Assembly (NCBI GenBank): GCA_023512835.1
Contig: CM042089.1
Span: forward strand, 18,604,438-18,668,437
Direction of reading: 5' to 3'
DNA: 64,000 nt
DNA from: Taxillus chinensis
Lineage: Eukaryota > Streptophyta > Magnoliopsida > Santalales > Loranthaceae
The translations under genes and the position numbers were made by a program. The notes under the pieces were generated by a model. That model had not been told where the DNA came from. It worked only from the letters and a program-made list of their open reading frames with translations, and did not search any database. Below, in pieces: positions 49,260-60,450 of this stretch. Every line of letters begins with the position of its first letter. Position 1 is the first letter of the stretch.

Positions 49260-50170
49260 TTGCCTTTACGCTTAGTCATCCTCCAAAGTGTAGAAATGAG
49301 TTATTCCAACAATGAAGGAAGTGGATGAAAATGTTTCTGAATATACATAACAAGCTAATATATCCTTGTTTGTTTAATAAATTAGCATTTCTTATGACAA
49401 TGATGAGAAGGGTATGGTCAAACCTTAAAAAACCATTGAGATGACTACTAATGAGATAATTTTAATCAATGTAGCAGCATTGGAATATCTACATGCATCA
49501 CTTGATGTTGATATCTTTGTTGATGTTGAGCATTGTAAATTTGCAATGCAACCAAGGAAATTTGGGAACAACTATATACTATATATAAAGGCAATATAAA
49601 TCAAAAGTAGAACGAAATTTGTATGCTCAGGCAAGAGTTGGAAACTTTCAAGCATATGCCAATAGTGTCTATTAAGGGTACATATAAAATACATACAAGG
49701 TTGCTTTTGGAGATTAAATCCAATTGTGAGCATAACAACTATGCAGTCATCAACGACAAGTTTTTAAGAACCATGACTCAAAAGTTTTTTATGAAGAAGA
49801 TCATTATTCAAACTACTCTAACTTGAGCAAGCAAACATCTGAGTGAAATCTATACAAAGCTTAAAATTCATGATGTCAAGCACCAAGACTATGATTTTTA
49901 ATGATGGAATCGTTAGAAAATGAAGGAGTTAAACGTCTAAGGCCAAAATAGCAAAGATTAAGCAAGAAAGTGACTCATCAAAACAGGAAAAAAAACTTAA
50001 GCAATAATGAAGGATCTATCTTTTATGCATGAGAAGAAAAAAAAAGGCATGGGACTATTAAAGGAGAAGATGTACAACCCATCAACACCACTCCAACACA
50101 TTCAAACACCCTCCATTTCCATTCACACCCCAGCCATCTGCCCCTAGTGCCAACGCAACAATAGAGAAAA
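49260..50170 (+). pseudogene. Decayed copia-type gag fragment
   Basis: The plus strand contains KEIWEQLYTIYKGN, then MLRQELETFKHMP and a later frame at 49623-49826, which together resemble the UBN2/gag helices of copia retrotransposons (W-x-x-L-x-x-x-Y and R-x-E-L-x-x-x-K-M). Many stops follow. No protease, integrase or LTR was recognised nearby. Confidence 0.4.
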
Positions 50171-50174
50171 GAAG

Positions 50175-51390
50175 AAAGTAACACAGGGCTTTGGTGTGAC
50201 ATTGTATTTAACTTTAAATTTTAATTGTTATTTTAAATCTTAGTTCTTCATTTTAATAATTTATTTAGGTGTTATTGTTTGTAATTCGTTTCTTTATTTA
50301 TTTTAAATTTTTGATAATTAATTTGTGATTATAATTAATTGTGAATTATTTTGAGCATGATTTTCAATTGTGATTAATTTGCTGCCGCGGTTAATTAATT
50401 TGAGGTGTAAATTATTATTCATAGAGCTCAATTTGATCTCCCAAATGCAAAACATAATTATTCATAGAATTAATACGAGTTCAAGTCTGATTTTTAAAGT
50501 GAATTTATAATTTAATTATAATCATAAAGTCTTGGTTTAATTAAATTATGAGATCTTAAATATGTTATTATATTTTTAGAAGATAATGATAAATAATAAT
50601 TGAAGTGAGATGTTGAATCAATCGTGCCTCTAGTTAATTAGTTTTATTTATATTTAATTTCACACAAAATCCCCTCAATTCTCTAACTTAGTTTTTCTTT
50701 ATTTTTGTTGAAGAATAAATAAAATTTTAATAAATTTTCCGTGAACGACATATGTTAGTCCTATATTATACTTAGTTTATATTTTATTTAAGGTGTGTGT
50801 GCGATAACACTATATTTCAATAATACAAACTATATAAGTCTGATATTTTCATTTTCATTCATGTTGGTTAAATAACAAAAAAAAAAAACTAGAACCACAC
50901 AGGTCAACTCTTGCAAGTTCATGTGTGCCGTCTCTTGATATAAGGCTTTCATATTGACTCTTATATATCTCTTGATTTGAGCCTTTTGATCCAGTTATAA
51001 CCTGATTTGACCATGATAATTAGTTACACCTTTTAATCTAATATCCTTGATCCACTTTTGTGATATGATATTCTACTTTGATTAATTCAATATTTAAGAT
51101 ATGATTTATGTTAATATGGTATTCATTTATATGTAGCTTTTTGATCATATGCTTCCTACAATAGCATGTATCCCTTATTAGCTCGAAACAATGTTCCTTT
51201 ATCTAGACCATGTAGAAATCTCCCATCAAATCGAATCAATGAAACATCCTCCTAATTTATTAACTATCATCGAAGTGATATGACAGTGTACTTGATCAAA
51301 TATACACAATGTACTGGATTGGACGATATAGTGTATTGAATAAGAACAATATATTGGAATAAACCTTCAACACTTAACCACTTTCATTGA
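50175..51390. other. AT-rich stretch, nothing recognised
   Basis: No conserved reading frame and no clear repeat partner inside the window. It may be decayed LTR sequence next to the element that follows. Confidence 0.4.
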
Positions 51391-51399
51391 TTTTGTCAT

Positions 51400-54300
51400 C
51401 ACTGGTTTTGGTCCGGGCCCTTTTGGGGTGAGCTCAAACTAAACCAATGGTGAGAAGTTTTAGAGTCGCCACCAACTGTTTTTGGGGTACAGTTGGATAT
51501 CCTCTACTTTGAGTAGTTTAAAGTGTGTGGTCTGCGTCATCATAGAAAGGTTCGGGAGTTGGTTACGTGTAGGGAAGGATTAGCACCCCTACAGCGCCCT
51601 TTCGGTATCTAATTTAGGAGGAGGAGGTTTTTCATTTATTTATACTGCTATGACTAGGTTAAATTTCCTAAAAGTCTATGATTTTTATTTGGCTAAGTTA
51701 TTTGTTAAAGTTATGGTTAAAATAGATTTATCCTAAATTTCTAAAGGGAATCCTAAAAGTTTTGGGTTTTTATTTGAAGTGAAGAATGAGAGCCTATGGC
51801 TTGATTTTGGTTTTCTGGTTTTACTTTTAGAAATTGAAGTCCTAAAAATGGTTTTTATTTTCCTTTTTTTTGTTTTTTTGGGTTAGAAAACATACATTTT
51901 TTTTATGTCTTGTAAAAAACGTTTGGTTTTGGTTTTGCTTTGTTTTTTTTTTTGGTTTTTGGAAGGTAAAACATGTTTTTTTGTTTTAAATGGATTTGGA
52001 AAACGTATTGGTCTCATGTTTTTTGTTTTGGAAAGCATTTTAGAACATTTTTATTGCACGAACGTTTTTCCTTTTTTTTTTGGTTGGTTTTTTTCAAGGA
52101 GACATTTTGAACATATTTTGAAATTTTTTTATAGAAAAACATTTTATAGAAAACGTATTGGAAAAAACATTTTGTGGAAAACATTTTGTTATTTTTTTGT
52201 TTTACAAACCCAAAATCTTAAATCAAAGTCATGAACATATACATTAAAATAAAAACGTGGAGTGTGTGATTATGACATCCACAAAAGAAAATTAAAAAGC
52301 ACTCTTTTTTTCTTTTTCCCCTTTTTTTTCATCTTTTTTTTTTTCATCTCCTCTCTTTTGCTTCTCTTTTCACTATACTTTACATATTTACAACGTACAA
52401 CATAGGAAGAAATACAGGGAAAATAGAGTGAAAATACTAAAAAAAACAATTACATCAAATATAGATAAGCTGAAAACCAGAAAAATGCTAAAAAAACAAT
52501 TACATCAAATATAAATACAAATAAGCTAAAAAAAAAAAAAAAAATAAATAAATAAACAGATGCAAAGTTAACTGACTTTGGCTTTGGATTGGGACTCCGG
52601 TAGTGATATCATTGGCGCGAGGTTGAATCTCCAAAGGCTGGTTGATAGGACTTGGGCCGGAGGTTGAACGCCACTGGTTGGAGCTGCAAAACCTGTGTCT
52701 CTCTTTTTGTTTGTTTTTTTTTTTTGATTTTTCTGATTTTGGTATTGTTGTTGAAAAGAAAAGAAAACCGACTCGGGGGACTAAAGATGGTGTTTCAGAA
52801 TTTCTGGGTTTGAAATGGGGGAGAATGTATATATGAATGTTGGCAAAGTGAAGAGAGAAGTGAGGAGAGAAGGAAAGAAAATTCGGAATTTAGGATGGAA
52901 TGGCAATAAATCTTCCCTTTTCTGTTCTGGCAGAATGTCCTTTCTCTCTCTCTCTCTCTGTTTTCTTTTTTTCTTTGGCGTAATCCTCTCTTTTTTCTGG
53001 GTTTTGAATCTCTCTCAACTCCCTTTTGTTGTGTGGACGAATCTCACTCTTTCATTTTCTGTCTTTCCTTTTTTTTTTGGCTCTCTCTGTTTTTTGCTGG
53101 AACGAAGCTGGGGTGATGGCTCTTCTCCCTTTTTTTTTTTTTTTTTTTCTCTCTTTTCGCGTGGGGAAGAATTTGGGACTCTACTCTCTCTCTTCTTTCT
53201 TTTTTTTTTTTGCAGGGAAGAAGCTTGGACGTAACACTAGTAGCAGCTTTTCAACGATGAGGGGTCTCTGTGTGTCTCCTTTTTTTTTTTCACGAACAGG
53301 GCTTTCTTTCTCTTTTTTTCTGCTGGAACGAAGCTGGGGGGGAAGGTTTTGCAGATTTTTTTTTTTCACGATGATGGCTCCCTTTTCACGAATCCTCTTT
53401 CTTGCGCAGGGACGGACGACTGCATCTTAAAGGGCTGCAGAAATTTTTTTGGCTGGACTCATTAATTGCTGCAATAAATGTTTTGTCGGGTGCATTATTA
53501 GTTGCAGATCAGTGCTTGGTCGGGTGGACAGCTTATGCGGAAAAAAGGGAGCTCGTGATTGCCTTTTGAATTTGTATTTTAGCAGCGCATGTGACTGACA
53601 GGTTGTTGAGAAACGATTCCTTATCGGATGGCCAGCGCAGAAGACGGGTCGCGTGAAGCCAGCGAGAAAAAGAAAGAAAGGAAAAAAAATAGCGCACGGA
53701 GCCAGCGAGAAACGCCAACCAGCGAAGGTCAAAGGGGTCAGAGGGTCGGAGTGTCGACAGGTCAGAGTGTCGGCAGGGTCGAAGCTTCGGTGGGTCGAAA
53801 TTTCGGTGGGGCGAAGGTCAACGGTCAACAGGTCGAAGTGTCGGCAGGTCGAAGGTCAACAGTCAACGGGTCGAAGGCTTACAGGTGTCCGGGTCGAGGT
53901 TCGAAGGTTGAAGTGTCGGCAGGTTTATAGGCTTCAAGTGTCCAGGGTCAACGGGTCGAAGGCTTACAGGCGTCTGGGTCAAGGTTCGAAGGTCGAAGTG
54001 TCGGCAGGTTTATAGGCTTCGAGTGTCCAGGGTCGAAGGCTTACAGGCGTCCGGGTCAAGGTTCGAAGGTTCGCAGGTCAAGGCGTCGCAGGGTCAAGGG
54101 TCGAAGGTCGGAGTGTCGGCAGTGGGGCTTCAAGGCTTCGAGAGTTAGGGGGTTGAAGGTTGAAAGGGCGAGTCGAAGGTCGGAGGGTTATAGGCTTCGA
54201 GGGTCAAGGGTCGAAGGGTCAAAGGTCGGAGTGTCGGCAGCGGGGCTTTGAGGCTTCGAGAGTTAGGGGTTTGAAGGTCGAAAGGGCGAGTCGTAGGTCG

Positions 54301-54760
54301 GAGTGTCGGCAGCGGGGCTTCGAGGCTTCGATGCTTCGAGGCTTCGAGGCTTTGGGGCTTCGAGGCTTCGAGGCTTCGGGGCTTCGATGCTTTGAGGCTT
54401 CGAAGGTCAATGGGTCGAGGTGTCGGCAGGTCAACGGTCAACGGTCAACCCTGAAGTTTTTTTTTTTTTGAAAATTGTTTTGGCCATAATTTCTTCATTT
54501 TAAGTCCGATTTGAGCTCATTCAAGTGCGTTACTCTCCAATTTTCATCCTCTATCACTTGGTGTTGGTCTTGGGGCGCTTCAAGGACTTGTAGCAGAAAC
54601 CACTCCTTAGAAGTATGTGATCATTGTGGACCTGCTCAACAAGGTATATGGCATAGGCAGAAAGGTATATCAAATGGGGTTAGTATGTCTAACCCGGACA
54701 AAATGGGGTCCAACAGATTTAATCAAATTATTGATCCAATATTTGCTTTATGAGATAAAT
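51400..54760 (+). mobile_element. Ogre/TAT-like Gypsy retrotransposon segment (leader region)
   Basis: The segment near 51460-51610 contains GAGTCGCCACCAACTG, GTGTGTGGTCTG and GGTTACGTGTAGGGAAGG then ATTAGCACCCCTACAGCGCC. From memory this is a hallmark of the untranslated leader of plant Ogre/TAT elements. It is followed by T-rich low-complexity DNA with short hydrophobic frames (51905-53430), a GC-rich minisatellite (53725-54450) and GGCCATAATTTCTTCATTTTAAG-type sequence. No gag or polymerase domain is present, so it is a partial or non-autonomous piece. A short frame at 54511-54753 is not recognised. Confidence 0.45.
53725..54450. repeat. GC-rich minisatellite built on GGTCGAAG / GAGGCTTC
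   Basis: About 700 bases of imperfect, nested repeats. A longer unit (roughly 65-100 bases) contains AGTGTCGGCAGG, TTATAGGCTTC, GTGTCC and GGGTCGAAGGCTTACAGG. Toward 54310-54400 it decays into short tandem GAGGCTTC units. Frames on both strands stay open because the repeat lacks stops; they are not genes. Confidence 0.85.
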
Positions 54761-54999
54761 TATGATTGTTACATGCTTTAACTTTTAATTGAAGTTTTAA
54801 CAAGTATATTTCTACGTTATTGTTCTTTACTTTTATAACAAAAAATAAGTGTTTCACTATTTTAAACCTTTTAAAATGCCTACCTTTAGAATTTAATATT
54901 TAAATTAGGTTACCATTTATCATTTTAATATTAATTTTAGATTTTGATTATATGAAATAAAGATATGCACTAAACTTTGATAAAAAATTTAAAGGCAAT

Positions 55000-55505
55000 T
55001 AGGAGTGTTAGATGGGTATTGGTTCGATGTGATCTAGCCCATTATGGAGCGGGCCTTATTTTTTACAAATCGGAAATGAAGTTGTCTGGTATGGTCTATA
55101 GACCAGTCTGTTTTTTTAATTTTATTTTTTTCCTAAATAGTGATATATTAAAAAAATATTAATTGGTTGGTGAATGCAAAGTTAAAATAAAGTCTTAATA
55201 ATGCATACAAATTATATTTACCAATATAAAATATAATCAAATATATGTCGTCAAATCTTTTCATATAATTTTTAATTATATTATTAGCATAAAATATGAA
55301 ATTTGATTACTTAATTAATATCTTCATAACATAAAATATACATTATAATTTCAAGATTTAAAGTAAAATAACTTTAAAAAAGGCTCGCAACCCACTAGAC
55401 CTATCAGTTTAGACTCGTGTTTTAAATAAACTTAAATTGAACCGCTCCAATCTGATTTGGTTCGCGTAGTACGCGGGCTAGTCTGCATACCGATGTCCAT
55501 TTTAC
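55000..55505. mobile_element. Small hAT-like non-autonomous element
   Basis: The left end has AGGAGTGTTAGATGGG and GATCTAGCCCATTATGG; the right end has GACTCGTGTTTTAAATAAAC, CGCGTAGTACGCGGGC and a final CATTTTACACGCC. The middle is AT-rich. The pattern of a GTGTTAxATGGGC-type start with GC-rich ends is shared with 10.63 and 45.84 kb. Confidence 0.4.
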
Positions 55506-55559
55506 ACGCCTTAAGAGAATAAAAAAAATTATGACAAAATAAATTGTTTTAGCCTTTTA

Positions 55560-56239
55560 AATTTGGTCCATGTGACTACAAAGTCAAATAATCCTGGATC
55601 ATAATTACTTGGATAAAAATCAATTGTTTTTAAGTGTCTATCACTTTCAAGTTATTTTTTCAAAAAACATATCCAATTTTATTTCCCAAAATGTCCTGTT
55701 TTGTTTTTCAAAAATTAGATATTTTATTTTCAAATTCTTGCTATAAAGAGTTCACTGGTTATAGGAACGTTGTGTAAGAAAATTTAAATAACCCATTAAA
55801 GGTGAGAGAAACTCATCCCTTAATTTTATATCTGGTAGATAAACAAATTACACATTGTTTATAACTTCACATTTTCACACTACAAAGATGAAAACAACGA
55901 ACTTCCCCTTGCTATTCTTGTATTATAAAATAAGGAGGCAGACCAACCTCAATTTAAAGATTCAACCCTATAGGTTAAGCACTTCCATTACATTTGTCAC
56001 TTTATTGATATTTGTACACCTATGGCACATTTGGTACGCGGGAAATGAAAGGAAAGGAATGCAATCTGATTCATTTCCCGCGTTTGGTATGAAAATAAGA
56101 AAAGTAATAAAATTCTTATGGGAATATAATACCCACACATAGGGGGAAATTGATTCCTCCACCCCTCTGGTTTAAAGGTTCCTTAGCACAAGGGAACTTT
56201 TTTTTCTTCTTTTTTTACCCTTTTTTATTTTATTTTTTC

Positions 56240-56324
<85 letters not shown>

Positions 56325-57460
56325 CACCACCTTCCCTCCCCTCCTCCTTGCCGCTGCCCAGCCCCCGTCGCCAGCGCCTGTCGCCCTCCCGTCGCAGACC
56401 CTGTTGCCAATGCCTGTCGCCCTCCCGTTGCCCTCTCGTCGCCAGCCTCCGCCGCCCAGATCCAGCCCCGCCGCCCAAACCCTAGCGCCCAAGACGATGC
56501 GTTGATGCAGAAATTAAAAAATTAAGGCTATTTCAGTAATTTTATTAATACATTACCTTGCTTGAACTTGTATACCAAACATAGGCAAGGTAATCAAAAA
56601 TTTTATTTCTTTTCCATGTAAATTCCATTCCTTTAATAATTTCATTCCCCCCAATTTGATTTCTTAGTGTTATATCATAATATAAAAATTACTTAGGTAA
56701 AATTGTTGTGAGTGTATCATTTTTAAGTTGTTTTTTCAAAAAAAAAATCTAAATTTATATTCCAAAATGTTTTACTTTGCTTTTCAAAAATCAAATATCT
56801 TATTTTTAAACTTTTGTCACGATGAGTCCGCTAATTAAACCTCTCCTTGCTATTCTTTATTAGAAAACAGGACGACAGACCAACCTCAATTTGAAAAATG
56901 AAAAACCCATATACAATTCCGATTTCAGAGACCGCAAATAACATTAATCTCTGAATATTCAATGCCTGTGTGTAGCAAACAAAAGCCCTCCAATACATTT
57001 GTTACTTTATTGATACTTGAGCACTAAATGTTATAGCCTAGTATACAAATTACTTGAATAAAACTCAATTGTTGTAATCGTTGTTAAAAACTAATTTTGT
57101 TTTTCAAATTTTTTTTTAAACTTTCACACGAAGAGTCCACATATTGGAAATTTGGAATAACCCATCAAAGGTGAGAAAAACCTTACTCATAGTTTTACAT
57201 TTGACAGATAACCAAATTATACATTATTTGCAACTTCACATTTTCGCACTACAAAAGGATTTTTTTCTTTTTTGATAGGTAACACTACAAAAGGATGAAA
57301 ACAATGAACCACCCCGTGCTATTCTTGTATTATACTGAGTGCTATATCCTAGTATACAATACGAAGAATCAATGCCGAGTATGGTAAGCAAAAGATCTCC
57401 ATTACATTAGTTTCTTTATTGATATTTGAGCACCTGAGTGTTATACCCTAGTATACGGTA
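55560..57460. repeat. Roughly 0.45-kb unit present three times in tandem, first copy split by a MITE
   Basis: Shared blocks in order: CAATTGTT..., TTTCAAAAA, AAGAGTCCAC/GAGTCCGC, AACCCATYAAAGGTGAGA, TAACTTCACATTTTC, CACTACAAA, TGCTATTCTTG and CTTTATTGATATTTG. Copy 1 is about 55570-56026 and resumes after an insert at about 56666. Copy 2 is about 56670-57040 and copy 3 about 57045-57460. Copies 1 and 3 are more complete than copy 2. There is no coding capacity; the array lies just 3' of the HIG1 gene. Confidence 0.75.
56027..56665. mobile_element. MITE-like insert carrying a (CT)n tract and GC-rich core
   Basis: The ends are inverted in character: TTTGGTACGCGGGAAATG and GAAAGGAAAGGAATG at the left, against CATTCCTTTAATAATTTC and TACCAAACAT at the right. 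The interior has CT repeats at 56242-56321 and then a C-rich segment (56325-56490) with GTCGCC repeats. The insertion point is exact relative to the tandem units around it (CACCTAT | TGTTATA). The superfamily is unresolved. Confidence 0.55.
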
Positions 57461-57577
57461 TGGGGCAAGAGACATTGCAATGACCAAAAGAATTAGATTC
57501 ACAGCACCCCCAAAATTTTATTGCCAGCCTAGCAAAAAAAAATGAGTTAATGCATGTTTCCCAGTTGTGATTATATT

Positions 57578-57870
57578 TCAATCCTTGTGTGCCAATGTAT
57601 TCGCAGGGAGGAACGATGGGGAACGATCTGGCTTCGCTTCTGATTTGTTGTCGTACCATTCAACCAATGCAGCTCCCGCTAGTGCAGCCAGTGTTAGGCC
57701 CTGGGCATGCAACCTGAGCTCAAATCAAGTACATATAAGTCGCCAAATGATGTGACGTCTGACAAATGAGTGATATTAGTAAAATTGACTCAAAGCAAGG
57801 GTGTCAAAAGAGAGAAAGAAGCATCAGATAAGGTAGATTGTTATTTGTTAGGTTATATATATATATATAT

Positions 57871-57910
<40 letters not shown>

Positions 57911-59113
57911 TCTCAAAGGGAAGGTGTGCTCAAACATGCAATATATGTTGTATCTGCATGTTTTGTACCCCTGCAACCTTTGTCCGTGTAGAAAAGTATC
58001 CAAGAAAACCTTTTTAATGCATCCCATGCTGTCATTAAAAGTCCACATATACTCAATCCACAACATTTACACTTAGCTCGGGGCCTCAACCTAGAATGCA
58101 TGTCCTACTCCAACCTATGGATAAAATATAAAGCGCACGGCCCGGGAATGGTGCTATTTATTACAAGCGCCTACAAAAAAAAAAAAAGAAACACAAACAG
58201 TATAGGTTGGATTTTAATCAAATTATGGAAAACATCTGACGGCAAAGATTTTGCAACCTATACTGTCTGTGTGTTTCTTTTTTTTTTTTTGTGACTGTTT
58301 TCCATATATACAAACAGTATAGGTTGAATACAAACGCTCCAAAATAGTTGGATATAAACAACTTAACTAATCCAGAATGAATGTAAAAATCCATATTTAC
58401 ATCTAAATCAGTTTACAAAGATGAAAACATAGACACCCCTTTACGCGGATTTCCTCCACCCCTACCAAAAGAAGTCTCTACAGACTACCAAGCTGCAAGG
58501 AAAACTCAGTTTTTGGTTGCAACAAAAATTTCCCATAAGCAACACACAACCATCAACTAACGTAGCAAGGCGCCAAGGCCTCTACGGACGTAATGAAAAC
58601 TAGTTGCAGGTATTCCCTGGCTAAACACATGCCTCAATTCCCCACTCCAAGATAAAACGCAACCACGGCCATGCTTTAATTTAAATAGAGAGCATCCAGA
58701 TATTGGTTAATTTACACCCACATTCTGAATCCAAACAGAACAACTTCTCCTATCCGTGCCTAGACTTGGACAAACAGATCAATGCACGAGAGTGGTTTAT
58801 GAAAGCCAAACATAAGTAACCAGGCATGTATATGTACCTAGCATGAATGATCTTGAGGCTGGGCTTCATGTTGGGCTTCGACCAATTATAAGCGAACGAA
58901 CCCGCGATTCCTGTAAGCCATAAAGATCCTTTTCCATACCCAACAACACCAACATCATAATCAAATCTCACAACCCAATAAACACACAAAACGACATTGA
59001 TTGATCAAACATCAATCAAGATATGGGAGATCAAGTTAATTACCAACAGTTCGAAGCTTGTGCTCCACCATCCATCCCCTGACGGCCGCAAACGTGCTTT
59101 TAGGTTCATCCAT
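57578..59113 (-). CDS. HIG1-domain mitochondrial inner-membrane protein (three exons)
   Basis: Minus-strand exons: 59113-59044, 58928-58838 and 57713-57578. All junctions are GT-AG and in phase, giving 98 residues and ending at TGA. The start reads MDEPKSTFAAVRGWMVEHKLRTVG, quoted here for the family match to short plant HIG1 proteins (MAEPKTTF.. in Arabidopsis At5g27760). Segment 1 (about 24-38, SLWLTGIAGSFAYNW) and segment 2 (about 60-73, LTLAALAGAALVEW) form the expected helical hairpin, joined by the conserved loop with IIHARLHAQ. HIG1 proteins associate with cytochrome oxidase and respiratory supercomplexes and are linked to hypoxia; that is family knowledge. The acceptor at 58928 was preferred over one 18 bases downstream (58910) because it restores the conserved LWL-GIAGS. 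Confidence 0.9.
57853..57910. repeat. (AT)n(TAGA)n microsatellite in HIG1 intron 2
   Basis: AT repeats at about 57853-57872 are followed by ten TAGA units up to 57910. They lie inside the second intron of the HIG1 gene. Confidence 0.9.
58160..58345. repeat. Foldback inverted repeat in HIG1 intron 2
   Basis: An arm at about 58173-58210 (A-run, then AGAAACACAAACAGTATAGG) is matched in inverted orientation by 58252-58292 (CAACCTATACTGTCTGTGTG, then TTTC and a T-run). A third, direct copy of CAAACAGTATAGGTTG follows at about 58311. The structure would form a strong hairpin in DNA or RNA. Confidence 0.75.
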
Positions 59114-60096
59114 GTCAGAAAAATGGGAGGGTTTAGGAACGGGAAAGAGAGGGCGACGGAGGCTTATGCGATGATGAGGAGGAAGAGAAGGCAAAATTGG
59201 CGAAGGGGACCAAAACCGTGTGCGAGGCAAACAAAAAGTTGGTGGCATTGGTTTTAGATGCGCGTGGGTGGCGACATGTAATCATATTTTGACACGCTTT
59301 TGAAATCCAACCTCGGTACTCGAATTCTGAAGGCCGGTCGGTGGAGGCTGACTATACCGCGCGGACGCGCGTGTTAAAACAGTTGTTTAGGTAAAATATT
59401 AAAAAAAATAAAAATAAAAGTTAAATATATCTTTTATTATTGATCATCTGAAAATACGGAAAAAATTTTTGTCACCTTCCCTTGTTAGTCCTTCCAATGT
59501 CTTGTCTGATCTACGTAACCGAGAAAAAATTAAAATTAACCCAAAATATGACTGATGTACTAATATAATATCAGCTACTCATTAGCAAACTAAAATTTAC
59601 TTTAGCTACTTAGTAGTAGGATTGAAAATGTTCTTTATGTCTCAATTATAGTATATTCTTAACTGATTTTTATTTGACTATAGTATTTTAAAAAAAAATA
59701 TGTATTTTTAAAAATTACAGTGAACTTCTTTATCAAATTTATGAAATTCAATTTAAGAAAAATACACTCTTTTTAAAATACATTTTATCTCCTATCAAGT
59801 GTAATTTTTTAAAAATTTAAAATTCAAAAACTTCAATTTTAATAAAAATTCAAATCATTAATTCAAAACACAAAATTGAAAATACATAAGACCCAAAAAA
59901 GAAAAATATAAGACAAATTGATAATCACAATTTAAACACAAAAAATAAACACATTGCATTATGAAAAAATAAAGGATAATTTAAAAGATAAAGACATCTC
60001 ATTTTGATTTGTTTGATGTTTAAATATAATGTTAAGGCCATGAAAATCAAAGTTTTAAAATATAAAACAAATTGGCATGACATGAACATGTCGATG
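59114..60096. other. HIG1 5' leader/promoter and AT-rich intergenic DNA
   Basis: The stretch 59114-59370 is GC-richer and probably holds the leader and proximal promoter of the minus-strand HIG1 gene; no TATA box is assigned. From 59390 to 60096 the DNA is AT-rich without recognisable genes. Confidence 0.45.
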
Positions 60097-60450
60097 GGTA
60101 CTACCAGGGCCGGCCCCGAGATTTGGGGGGCCCAAGGCGACAATTAAATTTGGGGCCCTTATTAAACTATCGATTTTTTTTATTATTATTATTTTAATAT
60201 AATTATAGGAACAACATAAAATTTAAAAACATATATCATTATTCAAATTACAAATTAAAAGAAAACACGATAATAAAAAATAACATACTTGATAGAAATT
60301 ATTGTCTTCATAAATAAGTAAAATAAATCCTTTGAAAAGTTAATTTCATCATTTTCTGCAATTCAAACGAAAAAAAATATTAATCACAAAAAATAAAAGA
60401 AATATAAATTTACAATATCGAAAATTTAATCTACTAAATTACCTTAAAAA

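Noticed and set aside
51905..53430. Phe-rich hydrophobic frames as membrane proteins
   Set aside because: The DNA is T-rich low complexity within an LTR-element leader. Phe runs come from poly-T and no family features are seen.
53427..54471. Arg/Ser/Pro-rich frames on both strands of the minisatellite
   Set aside because: Both strands are open because of the repeat; they are neither conserved nor gene-like.
51400..54760. Possible endogenous pararetrovirus
   Set aside because: No coat, movement or RT/RNase H motif is visible; the leader sequence fits an Ogre/TAT-like retrotransposon better.
56150..56492. Ser/Leu-Pro and Arg/Glu frames over the CT tract near 56.3 kb
   Set aside because: Microsatellite artefacts inside a MITE-like insert.
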